Source of the DNA: an uncultured Prevotella sp. | GTDB taxonomy: Bacteria > Bacteroidota > Bacteroidia > Bacteroidales > Bacteroidaceae | Length of the DNA: 64,000 nt | Reading direction: 5' to 3' | Assembly: GCA_934217675.1 (NCBI GenBank) | Contig: CAKQCV010000004.1 | Span: 26,283 to 90,282 of the forward strand | In this document: piece by piece, positions 36,106 to 44,377 of the stretch | Numbering within the stretch: position 1 is the first letter of the stretch | How the letters are laid out: the number at the start of each line of letters is the position of its first letter | The notes under the pieces: model-generated | Told to the model about the DNA's origin: nothing | Databases searched by the model: none | What the model saw: the letters and a program-made list of their open reading frames with translations, nothing else | Program-made: the position numbers and the translations under genes

Positions 36106-37731
36106 ATGAAACTGAATATTTCAAATATAAGCAAGGGCATCTTTGGAGTTGCGATGATATTGCTTTCTGGCATGTCTTTTACTGCTTGTACAGAAACAAA
36201 CGATTGGGATGTAGATCCTGCTTACGATCGCTTGTTCCATTCTTCAAAGTTGACTGTAAGTCCTGGAGAAGACAATGCTGAGTTGACTTTCAAAAAAATG
36301 CCGAACGTGGAGTACTACGTTATCGAGTATAGCACAGATACTCTTTATGATGAGATAGAGACTACTGAGCATAGTGTTGTTCTTGGTGAGGATAAGTCTA
36401 TAACCACCTCTCCATATACAATCACAGGTCTTGAGGGATCAACAAAGTATTTCCTTCGTATAAAGAGCTGTGCTACTAATGGTAAGGGGTCTACATGGAA
36501 GTATCTTGACAGTAGCGATTACAATTATAGCTTTACTACAAAGTCTGAGCAGATTATCTCTGAAGTGATTCCTGGATCAAAGACTGTGAAAGTTAATTTC
36601 ACTTCAGGAAAGCAGATTACTACAGCACAGATTGTGAAAGACGATGAGGTCGTTGTTTCTCAAGATGTTAATGCTGACGAAGTTGCTGCAGGTTCATTGA
36701 CTATCGGTGGTCTTGAAGCAAAGACTTCATATACTGTACAGTTGCTGAACGGTGAGAATGTTCGTGGCAAGATGAAGTTCAAGACGACTGAGGCTTATCC
36801 TGATGGATATGAGGTAATCACTGTTGCTGATGGTGATAATATCCGTACATTGCTGCAAAATGCTACTACAGACAAGGTTGTAATTGTATTCCCACAGGGA
36901 ATGGCTTTTGAAGCAAAATCTGAAGATGGTACACTTTCTGGTATTAAGGTTCCGGAGAATATCAAGTCTATATACTTCTGGGGCGCAGCTGGCGACAGCA
37001 AGCCTTCAATGAAGTTTAAGGGACTTTCTTTTGAGAGCTCAGAGATGGATGTGGTTCGTTTCTACAATCTTGATTTGTATTATGGTTCAAATGGTGATGG
37101 ATATGTTATGAATCAAAGCGGCACATTTATTATGAACAGTTTACAGATTGAGAAATGTAATGTTCATGATATACGTGGTATCATACGTTTCCAAAATATC
37201 AGCAACTCTATTGTTAAAGATATTTTAGTCAATGACAATGTGTTTACTAATATCGGTTCATATGGTATTGTTAATACAAAAGACCAAAAGACACTGACAT
37301 TGAATAACGTTAATGTTACAAACTGTACGTTTAATACGGTAAACTCTGTATTGACAAATACAAGCCAGAGTAATTTCACATTGAACTTTGACCATTGTAC
37401 TATATGGAACTGTGTTCCTGGCGGAAAGCCATATTTTGATATCCAGAAGCAGGAAAATGTGACTGTATCTTGTACAAACTCTTTAATTGGAGCTTACTAT
37501 GAGGCAGACGGCGTTGCAACTGTAAAAGGTAACAGCATGAAGGATATTGATGCAACAGGAACTGTTTATACAAGCGACTTCCAATGGAATGCTGGTTATG
37601 AAATTGGTAATCAGATCTCTGAATCTTCTGTAGACTTGTGGGTAAATCCTGCAACTAAGGATGGTGACTTCACCGTGAAGAATACAACGTATAAGAGTCT
37701 TGGTGATCCACGTTGGATTCCAGCAGAGTAA
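36106..37731 (+). CDS. Surface lipoprotein with Fn3-like and beta-helix regions (DUF5123/DUF4957 type)
   Basis: 541 residues. Lipobox FTAC with Cys28. Residues 40-145 look like a fibronectin type III domain (VEYYVIEYSTDT, GLEGSTKYFLRI), and 150-235 like a second beta-sandwich. From YEVITVADGDNIRTLLQNA (about 243) on, a beta-helix-like region with regular Asn/Val/Thr turns (FYNLDLYYGSN, NVNVTNCTFN, FDHCTIWNC) matches proteins placed behind SusD in pectin loci (DUF4957/DUF5123). No catalytic residues can be assigned, so a surface glycan-binding role is most likely. Third gene of the SusC-SusD unit, ended by a terminator. Confidence 0.8.
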   Translation: MKLNISNISKGIFGVAMILLSGMSFTACTETNDWDVDPAYDRLFHSSKLTVSPGEDNAELTFKKMPNVEYYVIEYSTDTLYDEIETTEHSVVLGEDKSITTSPYTITGLEGSTKYFLRIKSCATNGKGSTWKYLDSSDYNYSFTTKSEQIISEVIPGSKTVKVNFTSGKQITTAQIVKDDEVVVSQDVNADEVAAGSLTIGGLEAKTSYTVQLLNGENVRGKMKFKTTEAYPDGYEVITVADGDNIRTLLQNATTDKVVIVFPQGMAFEAKSEDGTLSGIKVPENIKSIYFWGAAGDSKPSMKFKGLSFESSEMDVVRFYNLDLYYGSNGDGYVMNQSGTFIMNSLQIEKCNVHDIRGIIRFQNISNSIVKDILVNDNVFTNIGSYGIVNTKDQKTLTLNNVNVTNCTFNTVNSVLTNTSQSNFTLNFDHCTIWNCVPGGKPYFDIQKQENVTVSCTNSLIGAYYEADGVATVKGNSMKDIDATGTVYTSDFQWNAGYEIGNQISESSVDLWVNPATKDGDFTVKNTTYKSLGDPRWIPAE

Positions 37732-37770
37732 AAATATTCCAAAAAGGGGGAATATTCCCTATTATAAAAG

Positions 37771-37801
37771 AAGCAGGCGATTTCTTCGTCTGCTTTTTTT
37801 G
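37771..37801 (+). terminator. Terminator of the first SusC/SusD unit
   Basis: AGCAGGCGA and TCGTCTGCT pair with one G-U and run into T residues. Confidence 0.8.
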
Positions 37802-37891
37802 TTTCATTCATTTATTTGTGCTAATTTCGCAGTGTGAAAATGTTGTATCATCCTACTGATGATAAGGATACAAGAAGAATACATTGAAATA

Positions 37892-39739
37892 ATGGAAATA
37901 AAGAAACTTTTTTTGATGAGTGCAGCTGCAATAGCATTGTGTACTCAACCAACAACAGTTTTTGCTGACGGACAGGTTATTGCTTTTCCTGGGGCAGAAG
38001 GCTTTGGTAGATATACTACTGGAGGTAGAGGAGGTTCTGTATATCATGTTACGAAACTTGACGATGACGGTTCTGAAGGAACCTTCCGCTGGGCATGTAA
38101 CAAAGCAGGTATAAGAACAATTGTCTTTGACGTTAGCGGTACGATATATCTTAAGAGTAAGTTGCAGCTTAAAAATGGTAATGTTACTATTGCCGGTCAG
38201 ACTGCACCTGGTGATGGAATATGCATTGCTGATTATCCATTTGAGATAAGCAGTGATAATGTTATAATCCGTTTTATGCGTTTCCGTCTTGGTAACCGCA
38301 ATGTTGATAAACATGAAGGTGATGGACTTGGAGGAATGGACCGCAAGAATATAATCGTTGACCATTGTTCAATAAGTTGGAGTATAGATGAGTGCCTTTC
38401 TGTTTATGGAAGCAAGAATATCACTTTACAGTGGAATATTGTGTCGCAAAGTCTAAAAAATTCTGGACATTCTAAGGGGGCACATGGATATGGCGGAAAC
38501 TGGGGTGGTAGTGGAGCTACATACCATCATAATTTACTCGCTCATCATGATTCACGTGTTCCGCGTCTCGGTCCTCGCCCTGGCACACAAACTGACGAAC
38601 GTATGGATTTGCGTAATAATGTTATGTATAATTGGGGCGGAAACGGATGTTATGGCGGCGAAGGAATGAATGTAAATATAGTGAACAACTATTACAAACC
38701 GGGACCAGCCACACTAAAACGTTCTGGAACCATTCAACATAGAATAGCTGCACCAGGCATACGTACAGTAGATTATTGTCTTGATAAAGCATTACTTGCC
38801 ACAAGATACAATAGTGTTGCCGGAACTAAATATACAAAAAATGATATAGCAGGTTCTGGCATCGGCGACAAGTGTTATGTAACTATAAAAGGCACCAAAT
38901 ATGAAATAAATATGGATGCTACAGTTCCGTGTATCACTGTTGGTGACAAGACAGTTAATGTGCCATGGAATGATTGGAAGAAAATGCTCCATGTTTGGGG
39001 ACACTTTTATGTTGAAGGCAATTATAATCCTAATTCAGAAGTTATGAATAAGGACAACTTCAAATATGGCGTTTCTGATCAGATAGATAAGAATGGAAAT
39101 GATAAGACTTATCCTGGTGATGATGCGGTGAAGCTTTTAGCCCCAATTACATTTGAAACTGTGACAACACATTCTGCAGAAGATGCGTTTAATAAGGTTC
39201 TTGAATATGCAGGAGCTTCTTTACATAGAGATTGGGTTGACAATCAGATGGTTTACGATACTAAAAACGGTGTGGCTACATCAACTGGTTCTGGTAATTC
39301 TGGCGGAATAATTAATTCGCAGAATGATAATAAACCTACAGATGCATCCGATGACTGGAATCCATGGCCAAATCTTGTTACTGATTCTTCCATTAATGTG
39401 ACTGATACCGATGGTGACGGAATTCCTGATTATTGGGAAGATGCTAATGGACTTGACAAAAATAATAAAGAAGACGGAAACTTGAAAGACACAGATGGCT
39501 ATACCAATCTTGAACGTTATATGAATAGTCTTGTTGCTGATATAATGACTAAGGAGAATGAAGGCGGAAAGCTGCTTAGTGGAAATCAAGTGTTTGATGG
39601 TCAGACGGGGATTTCAACAGTTGATGCGAACGACAAGAATGTTGACAAGCAAATTTATAATTTGCAAGGTATGCAGATAAAAACTCCTGTAGTTGGTAGA
39701 ATTTACATACAGAACGGGAAAAAGTTTATTAAGAAATAA
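37892..39739 (+). CDS. Secreted pectate lyase, PL1 family (PL1_2-like)
   Basis: 615 residues from the ATG at 37892, which gives a signal peptide (MEIKKLFLMSAAAIALC...); an in-frame ATG 33 nt upstream would add 11 polar residues and is less likely. The beta-helix begins IAFPGAEGFGRYTTGGRGG and contains GTIYLKSKLQLKNGNVTIAGQTAPGDG, IIRFMRFRLGN, IVDHCSISWSIDEC (calcium/substrate face) and AHHDSRVPRLGPRPG, where the PR..RP arginines fit the catalytic Arg of PL1. Residues about 500-560 have a DTDGDGIPDYWE calcium loop. The protein ends IYNLQGMQI...GRIYIQNGKKFIKK. It cleaves demethylated homogalacturonan; the CE8 enzyme nearby would supply the substrate. Confidence 0.9.
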   Translation: MEIKKLFLMSAAAIALCTQPTTVFADGQVIAFPGAEGFGRYTTGGRGGSVYHVTKLDDDGSEGTFRWACNKAGIRTIVFDVSGTIYLKSKLQLKNGNVTIAGQTAPGDGICIADYPFEISSDNVIIRFMRFRLGNRNVDKHEGDGLGGMDRKNIIVDHCSISWSIDECLSVYGSKNITLQWNIVSQSLKNSGHSKGAHGYGGNWGGSGATYHHNLLAHHDSRVPRLGPRPGTQTDERMDLRNNVMYNWGGNGCYGGEGMNVNIVNNYYKPGPATLKRSGTIQHRIAAPGIRTVDYCLDKALLATRYNSVAGTKYTKNDIAGSGIGDKCYVTIKGTKYEINMDATVPCITVGDKTVNVPWNDWKKMLHVWGHFYVEGNYNPNSEVMNKDNFKYGVSDQIDKNGNDKTYPGDDAVKLLAPITFETVTTHSAEDAFNKVLEYAGASLHRDWVDNQMVYDTKNGVATSTGSGNSGGIINSQNDNKPTDASDDWNPWPNLVTDSSINVTDTDGDGIPDYWEDANGLDKNNKEDGNLKDTDGYTNLERYMNSLVADIMTKENEGGKLLSGNQVFDGQTGISTVDANDKNVDKQIYNLQGMQIKTPVVGRIYIQNGKKFIKK

Positions 39740-39765
39740 TTTCAATTATACTAACTATAAAAGGC

Positions 39766-39805
39766 GAAAAGGGACTTGCATATGATAATTGCAATGTCCC
39801 TTTTC
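39766..39805. terminator. Shared terminator between the PL1 gene and oxyR
   Basis: GAAAAGGGAC-TTGCA and TGCAA-T-GTCCCTTTTC pair with one bulge, T-rich on both strands, between convergent genes. Confidence 0.85.
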
Positions 39806-39824
39806 TGATTTTCTATTTATTTTG

Positions 39825-40751
39825 TTATAGTCTTTGTTCCGTATTGTTATATTTTAGCATACTCTGTGGGACATTTTTCTTTATAGAGTCAATAATTAGG
39901 TTTGCAATGGAATGGCGGACAAAATTTTTGGTAGTGAGCAATACCACATCTCTGATTGGGATAGGTAGGGCAAAGGGACGCACCAATTCTTTTTGCGATT
40001 CTGATAGTTGGCTGAGGGCAAGTTCAGGTATAAATGTAACACCCTGACCGCTTTCCACCATGCGCATGAAAGTTTCTATGCTGCCAAGTGAATATTTTGA
40101 TTTACTTTCAGTTGCAGATTTCAAATTACAGAATTTGACGAGTTGGTCTCGGAAACAATGACCCTCGTCGAGAAGCCAAAGAAACTCATTGCTTAAATCC
40201 GATGTTTTTATGTTCTCATGATTGAACAGCGGATCGTTCTTTGCCACGTATGCAATGAATTGCTCATAATAGATGGAGGTTTGTTCATATATTTCCAATT
40301 CATCAAGTCTTACTGCTATCGCTGCATCAATTTCTCCTCGCGTTAATGCTTTTTTTATCTCAGCCGTTTTCATTTCGATGATATGGAAATCAATGTCAGG
40401 GTTTTGCTTTTCCAGTTTAGTTAAAAAACGAGGCAACAGATAAGGAGCGATAGTTGGAAGAATGCCGATTTTGAAAGTACCGGAAAGTGAGTGTTCTTTC
40501 TCGGCAATAATATCCTTGATTTTGTTAGCTCGGGATATTACTTTCCATGCCTGTTCCACCACGAGTTTACCGATAGCCGTCGGTGTTACCTGCTGTGATG
40601 AGCGTTCAAAGATTTTCACTCCCAGTTCTTTTTCCAGTTTCTGTATCATGGCGCTGAGCGTTGGCTGGGTCACTCCGCACATTTCCGCTGCTTTGGCGAA
40701 ATGTCTTACGCGGTAAACCGCCACGATATATTCCATTTGTTGTAAAGTCAT
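39825..40751 (-). CDS. oxyR: Hydrogen-peroxide sensor OxyR (LysR family)
   Basis: 308 residues from the ATG at 40751; an upstream in-frame start would add 27 unconserved residues. N-terminal winged HTH: MTLQQMEYIVAVYRVRHF, AAEMCGVTQPTLSAMIQKLE. The regulatory domain has the redox cysteines at 199 and 208 (LDEGHCFRDQLVKFC), the same numbers as in E. coli OxyR, and the VTFIPELAL segment. Oxidation to a disulfide activates catalase, dps and ahp genes in Bacteroidetes. None of these is in view, so it works on distant genes. It sits between the two glycan loci. Confidence 0.95.
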   Translation of the reverse strand: MTLQQMEYIVAVYRVRHFAKAAEMCGVTQPTLSAMIQKLEKELGVKIFERSSQQVTPTAIGKLVVEQAWKVISRANKIKDIIAEKEHSLSGTFKIGILPTIAPYLLPRFLTKLEKQNPDIDFHIIEMKTAEIKKALTRGEIDAAIAVRLDELEIYEQTSIYYEQFIAYVAKNDPLFNHENIKTSDLSNEFLWLLDEGHCFRDQLVKFCNLKSATESKSKYSLGSIETFMRMVESGQGVTFIPELALSQLSESQKELVRPFALPIPIRDVVLLTTKNFVRHSIANLIIDSIKKNVPQSMLKYNNTEQRL

Positions 40752-40784
40752 GTTTATTATCTCCTCATTTAAGGATTTATTATA

Positions 40785-40792
40785 CAAAAGTA
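40785..40792 (-). promoter_or_regulatory. -7 box of oxyR
   Basis: TACTTTTG on the minus strand, 34 nt before the ATG, with no clear -33 box. A GAGGAG lies about 10 nt before the start codon. Confidence 0.4.
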
Positions 40793-40908
40793 AGAAAAAT
40801 ATGTTAGATGGAGAAATGGATAGGTGAATCATTATGAAAAATTAAATGCTTCAGTTTTGTTATAAGTTCACGAAAAAATATATGTATATATTACCAATAT
40901 AAATAAAA

Positions 40909-40956
40909 CCCACCCACCCTTGATGTTTTAATTTAAAATTCGGGGTGGATGGGTGG
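40909..40956 (-). terminator. Terminator of the bimodular glycosidase gene
   Basis: On the minus strand CCACCCATCCACCC pairs with GGGTGGGTGG, leaving a bulge, then runs into GTTTTA. The rest of 40,793-40,908 is AT-rich. Confidence 0.65.
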
Positions 40957-40988
40957 AAGATCGAAGCGTTTACTTCTAATACTATTTT

Positions 40989-43900
40989 TTATTTGTTAAC
41001 AATCAGATAGTAATATAGAGCCCAGTCCTGGTCGTTGGCATAGTCGTCGTAGAATGCAGCCTTCTCGCCGTTCACATGAGAAGTGTAAACATAGGCGCAA
41101 CTTGCTTTGCCATCTTCGAAAAAATTGGAGAGGTTATTTCTGACAATTTCTTCTGCCCTCTGTTGATACTCTGTCTTGCCGGTGGCAAGAGCATAGTAGT
41201 GGAAGGCGGCAGCCGTTATGGTACTCCAGTAGTGAGGCATAGTGTCGCCGAAGAAACGTTTTTTTCCGAACCAGTAGCAGTCCCAGTGACGTATGGCGAT
41301 GTCGTTTAGGTGATAACTCGGCTGATGATCGTTGAAAGCCTCAAGAGCCGGTAACTGCACTTCGGCACCATCAAGATATTTCTTGTCTTTGGTCAGCATA
41401 TACATCTCGCATAAAAATTCCACCGAAGGGGCAACGATAGACTGCTCGTAGTTCACCTCCGAACCAGGATAGTCGAGTCCGTTGCGCATAAAGGTGTCGG
41501 CAAGTTTCTTGTAGTCGTCCATTAGCGAGTCCCGTTCATTTGTGAGGCCTGCTTTCTCCAGTGCCTTTATACCGTTGATTGCCGGAATACCGATGCAGTA
41601 GAATTTATGTGCATAGTGGCGGAAGAGTGTGCGCATTGTGCCGTATCCGTCGATGGCATATTGCTTTTCGCCAGTTAGATTATACATGTTGAAATAGAAA
41701 TCAGCTACCCATGCATAGTTGTAACCACGATGGGAATAAGTCTTGGTAGAAGACGACTTGGTGAAGTAGTCCTTCTCCTGTAGGCTGTTTCTTACGAACG
41801 ATGCATATCTCTTCAGGGCTTTAACGGTATTCTCGTCAGGATGCTTCTCCGTATATTTTACAAGAAAACATCCCATACCAAGTCTTTCCCTTCCATCAGA
41901 GAGATCATTTCTTCCGTGGTTTTGCCAAACTATGGTGTCAGCTTTGTTGTCATAAATCATCAGAGCCTCTTGACTCGGATATCCAGCTTTGTGCATCTGT
42001 TGGTGAGCGGTGATAAAATGGGCACGTTTCTCTATAAGATTCTCTGGACTTGAAATTCCAAGCAGTTCCACTTTCGCTCCGTTCCATTCTACAAGAACCT
42101 TTCCAGTTTTGGAGAATTTATGCTTTATAAGTTTCTGTTCCGTACCTTTCTTGAAAGTAACGGTGGCTGTTTCGCCTACATTATATACATATTTCGGAGA
42201 TGATGCCACAATACCGCCTCGCTTGAGCACCTCGCTGTCGAAGTCTTTGTTTCTTGTGGCAAATATCCTCCATTGTATAGTGTATGATTTCCCTGCTTTT
42301 AGTTCTATGTCAGGTAAATCCATTGCCAGAATACCGCGATAATTTGACATTCCCTTTTCTCTACTACGCTCAAAAGTCTGGTAAGATGGAATACTGCCCT
42401 TCGTTAGTACAAGACCAAGCTGCATTCCTTTGCCGTCCATTCTTATGGCTTGCACATAACTCCCTGTGCCTCCGGTCCATATATGAGCGTTGCATCTTTG
42501 GGTCATGCAGATGTTCGTCTTCGGGTAGTTGTCGTTAAACGGGGTATAGATACCGGTGTCGTCAAACTTCACCTTTTTCTTTGAAGTATTTGTAAATGTA
42601 TAGGTTTCTACAAGTTCACCATTGTCCATTTTTCTGTCTATTTTCACATCAACGCCTTCCGGAACATTAAATGTGCGTCCCCATTGATATTTCTCCGTCA
42701 CCCATTTATACTGTGATCCGTCAGATCTTAGAATCCAGTTCATTTCGGGATAAGACGATATTGAGATACTTTTCAGTCCTTTGGTCTTGGTATCCTCTTC
42801 ATATACGACAGCGCCGAGCGGTTTTTCTGCAATCCTTGTTATTGTCACCTTTGCACCATCGCTACCATAGATGGTTTTTGTTTTGTCAGTCCATACCGGA
42901 TAATCATCAAGGCATTTAATGCTGAGAGTGTATTCTCCGACTGGCATTTCTGGACTAATCATTCGCAATCCTTCACATTCATTTTTACTGTAGAAATCGA
43001 GTAGGGAAGAGTAAACAGCTTCTTTGCCTTTATATATGGTAACCTTTGCATAGCCACTATGTTTGTCGGTCTTGCCGTAAATATATATAGGTTCGGCTTG
43101 ACACTTCACGTTAATGCTGTCACCGGCTTTCATCACCTTTCCGTCAGCGAGTGTCTGCAGTTGTGGTGTGGCAACAGGAGCCATGGTCTTTGTGCTCCAA
43201 CTCTGCCAATATTCCGGTATGCTGATTTTATTTCCGTTGGTTTTTATCGGCATCCATACGTAGGTTGCGGCAGAAGCCTGATGAGGATAGCTCCATCTGT
43301 CACCCATAAACATGAACGTAGTATCGTTTTTGTTGATAATGGGCAGTACGTATGATGACTGGCTGTTCCATGTCAGTGTGCCTTTTGGACAAAACAGTCC
43401 ACCCTTATGCCATGGTCCCTCTATATTCTTCGCCCAATGATACATGTTGTCGTTTTTCTCCCAACTTGTCAGGTTGCTGCTTAGCATGAAATAATATCCG
43501 TTTGTATGGAACATTGCCGGCGACTCTCCCATACCCTTTATATCTGCCACCTGTCGGTCTATGCTGTGGTAGTCGTCCGAGAGCTTGTAAACCGGTCCGT
43601 GGTGAACGAGCAAGTAGGCCGTTCCGTCGTTGTCTTGGAAAATGCCGATATCCCATTTTTTCATTGGTTTGCCGTCAATCATCAGCGGTCCGCGGAAGGT
43701 GTATTCCCCATTAATGGTTTTAGATGTGGCATAACAAGTGTAAGGGTCTTTGTATTTCAGATTGTCGCTGTGCATGAACATCACGTATTCGCCCGTTTTC
43801 GGGTTCTTCAGCACCTTCACTCTTTCGCCAACCCTTTCCGGTCCCATCAGTCCACTTGCTTGCATCGGCAGCACAACTCGTTCAAAACGCCACTTTGTCA

Positions 43901-44162
43901 AGTCGGCAGAAGAGTAGCATGAGAATCCAGGAAAGGCATTCGATGAGTCTGATTTCCATTCGCCGAATAGCCAGTAGCGTCCGTTGTCGTAGATGATGCC
44001 AGCTCCATGAGCATTCACTATATTCCCGTTTTGGTCGTACCATGGAATACCGTTCTCTATGGTTCCTCCATAGACAGTCGCTTCATTTGCTTTTGCTGTG
44101 AGTGTATGCAGAGCGACTGCTGAGCAAAGCATTGGCAAAATAATTCGATAGATTTTTTTCAT
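40989..44162 (-). CDS. Bimodular secreted glycosidase: GH43-like propeller plus (alpha/alpha)6 domain
   Basis: 1057 residues with a signal peptide (MKKIYRIILPMLCSAVALHTLTAKA). Residues 30-330 resemble GH43 of the exo-beta-1,3-galactanase group: NAHGAGIIYDNGRYWLFGEWK, WDIGIFQDNDGTAYL (Asp) and MGESPAMF (the likely acid Glu). The base aspartate of ordinary GH43 enzymes is replaced by the HGAG form, as in that group. A beta-sandwich lies about 455-690. A six-hairpin-type helical domain follows (710-1057: AHQQMHKAGYPSQEAL, SHRGYNYAWVADFYFNMY, YCIGIPAINGIKALE, RHWDCYWFGKKRFFGDTMPHYWS), which looks like a second glycosidase, perhaps a glucuronidase or rhamnosidase. I cannot place its family. It diverges from the second SusC gene. 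Arabinogalactan or RG-I side chains are the probable substrate. Confidence 0.72.
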   Translation of the reverse strand: MKKIYRIILPMLCSAVALHTLTAKANEATVYGGTIENGIPWYDQNGNIVNAHGAGIIYDNGRYWLFGEWKSDSSNAFPGFSCYSSADLTKWRFERVVLPMQASGLMGPERVGERVKVLKNPKTGEYVMFMHSDNLKYKDPYTCYATSKTINGEYTFRGPLMIDGKPMKKWDIGIFQDNDGTAYLLVHHGPVYKLSDDYHSIDRQVADIKGMGESPAMFHTNGYYFMLSSNLTSWEKNDNMYHWAKNIEGPWHKGGLFCPKGTLTWNSQSSYVLPIINKNDTTFMFMGDRWSYPHQASAATYVWMPIKTNGNKISIPEYWQSWSTKTMAPVATPQLQTLADGKVMKAGDSINVKCQAEPIYIYGKTDKHSGYAKVTIYKGKEAVYSSLLDFYSKNECEGLRMISPEMPVGEYTLSIKCLDDYPVWTDKTKTIYGSDGAKVTITRIAEKPLGAVVYEEDTKTKGLKSISISSYPEMNWILRSDGSQYKWVTEKYQWGRTFNVPEGVDVKIDRKMDNGELVETYTFTNTSKKKVKFDDTGIYTPFNDNYPKTNICMTQRCNAHIWTGGTGSYVQAIRMDGKGMQLGLVLTKGSIPSYQTFERSREKGMSNYRGILAMDLPDIELKAGKSYTIQWRIFATRNKDFDSEVLKRGGIVASSPKYVYNVGETATVTFKKGTEQKLIKHKFSKTGKVLVEWNGAKVELLGISSPENLIEKRAHFITAHQQMHKAGYPSQEALMIYDNKADTIVWQNHGRNDLSDGRERLGMGCFLVKYTEKHPDENTVKALKRYASFVRNSLQEKDYFTKSSSTKTYSHRGYNYAWVADFYFNMYNLTGEKQYAIDGYGTMRTLFRHYAHKFYCIGIPAINGIKALEKAGLTNERDSLMDDYKKLADTFMRNGLDYPGSEVNYEQSIVAPSVEFLCEMYMLTKDKKYLDGAEVQLPALEAFNDHQPSYHLNDIAIRHWDCYWFGKKRFFGDTMPHYWSTITAAAFHYYALATGKTEYQQRAEEIVRNNLSNFFEDGKASCAYVYTSHVNGEKAAFYDDYANDQDWALYYYLIVNK

Positions 44163-44200
44163 AAATTCTTACCTTATATATTATTAATAAATTTCACGCT

Positions 44201-44209
44201 GCAAATTTA
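44201..44209 (-). promoter_or_regulatory. -7 box of the bimodular glycosidase gene
   Basis: TAAATTTGC on the minus strand, about 40 nt before the ATG; no -33 box at the right distance, as is usual for activator-dependent promoters. Confidence 0.5.
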
Positions 44210-44337
44210 CTGTTTCTGGGCTACGATATTAGTTGATTATCATTCAGAGAAAGATGAAAGTCGTTCAGTAGTTGTGTTTTGAATGATTTTTATCCTTTGT
44301 TGAAATAAATTGTAGCAATACGTATTTACATATCTTA

Positions 44338-44345
44338 TACTTTTG
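44338..44345 (+). promoter_or_regulatory. -7 box of the second SusC/SusD unit
   Basis: TACTTTTG lies 32 nt before the ATG. A proper -33 TTTG is missing, consistent with activation by the hybrid sensor encoded downstream (inference). 44,210-44,337 is the likely activator-binding region shared with the divergent gene. Confidence 0.5.
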
Positions 44346-44377
44346 CGCCAGAATTTAATCTTTAAACAAAAAAGAAT

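Noticed and set aside
39825..40832. Longer OxyR start at 40832
   Set aside because: It adds 27 unconserved residues across the -7 box; the ATG at 40751 gives the normal LysR N-terminus and places the redox cysteines at 199 and 208.
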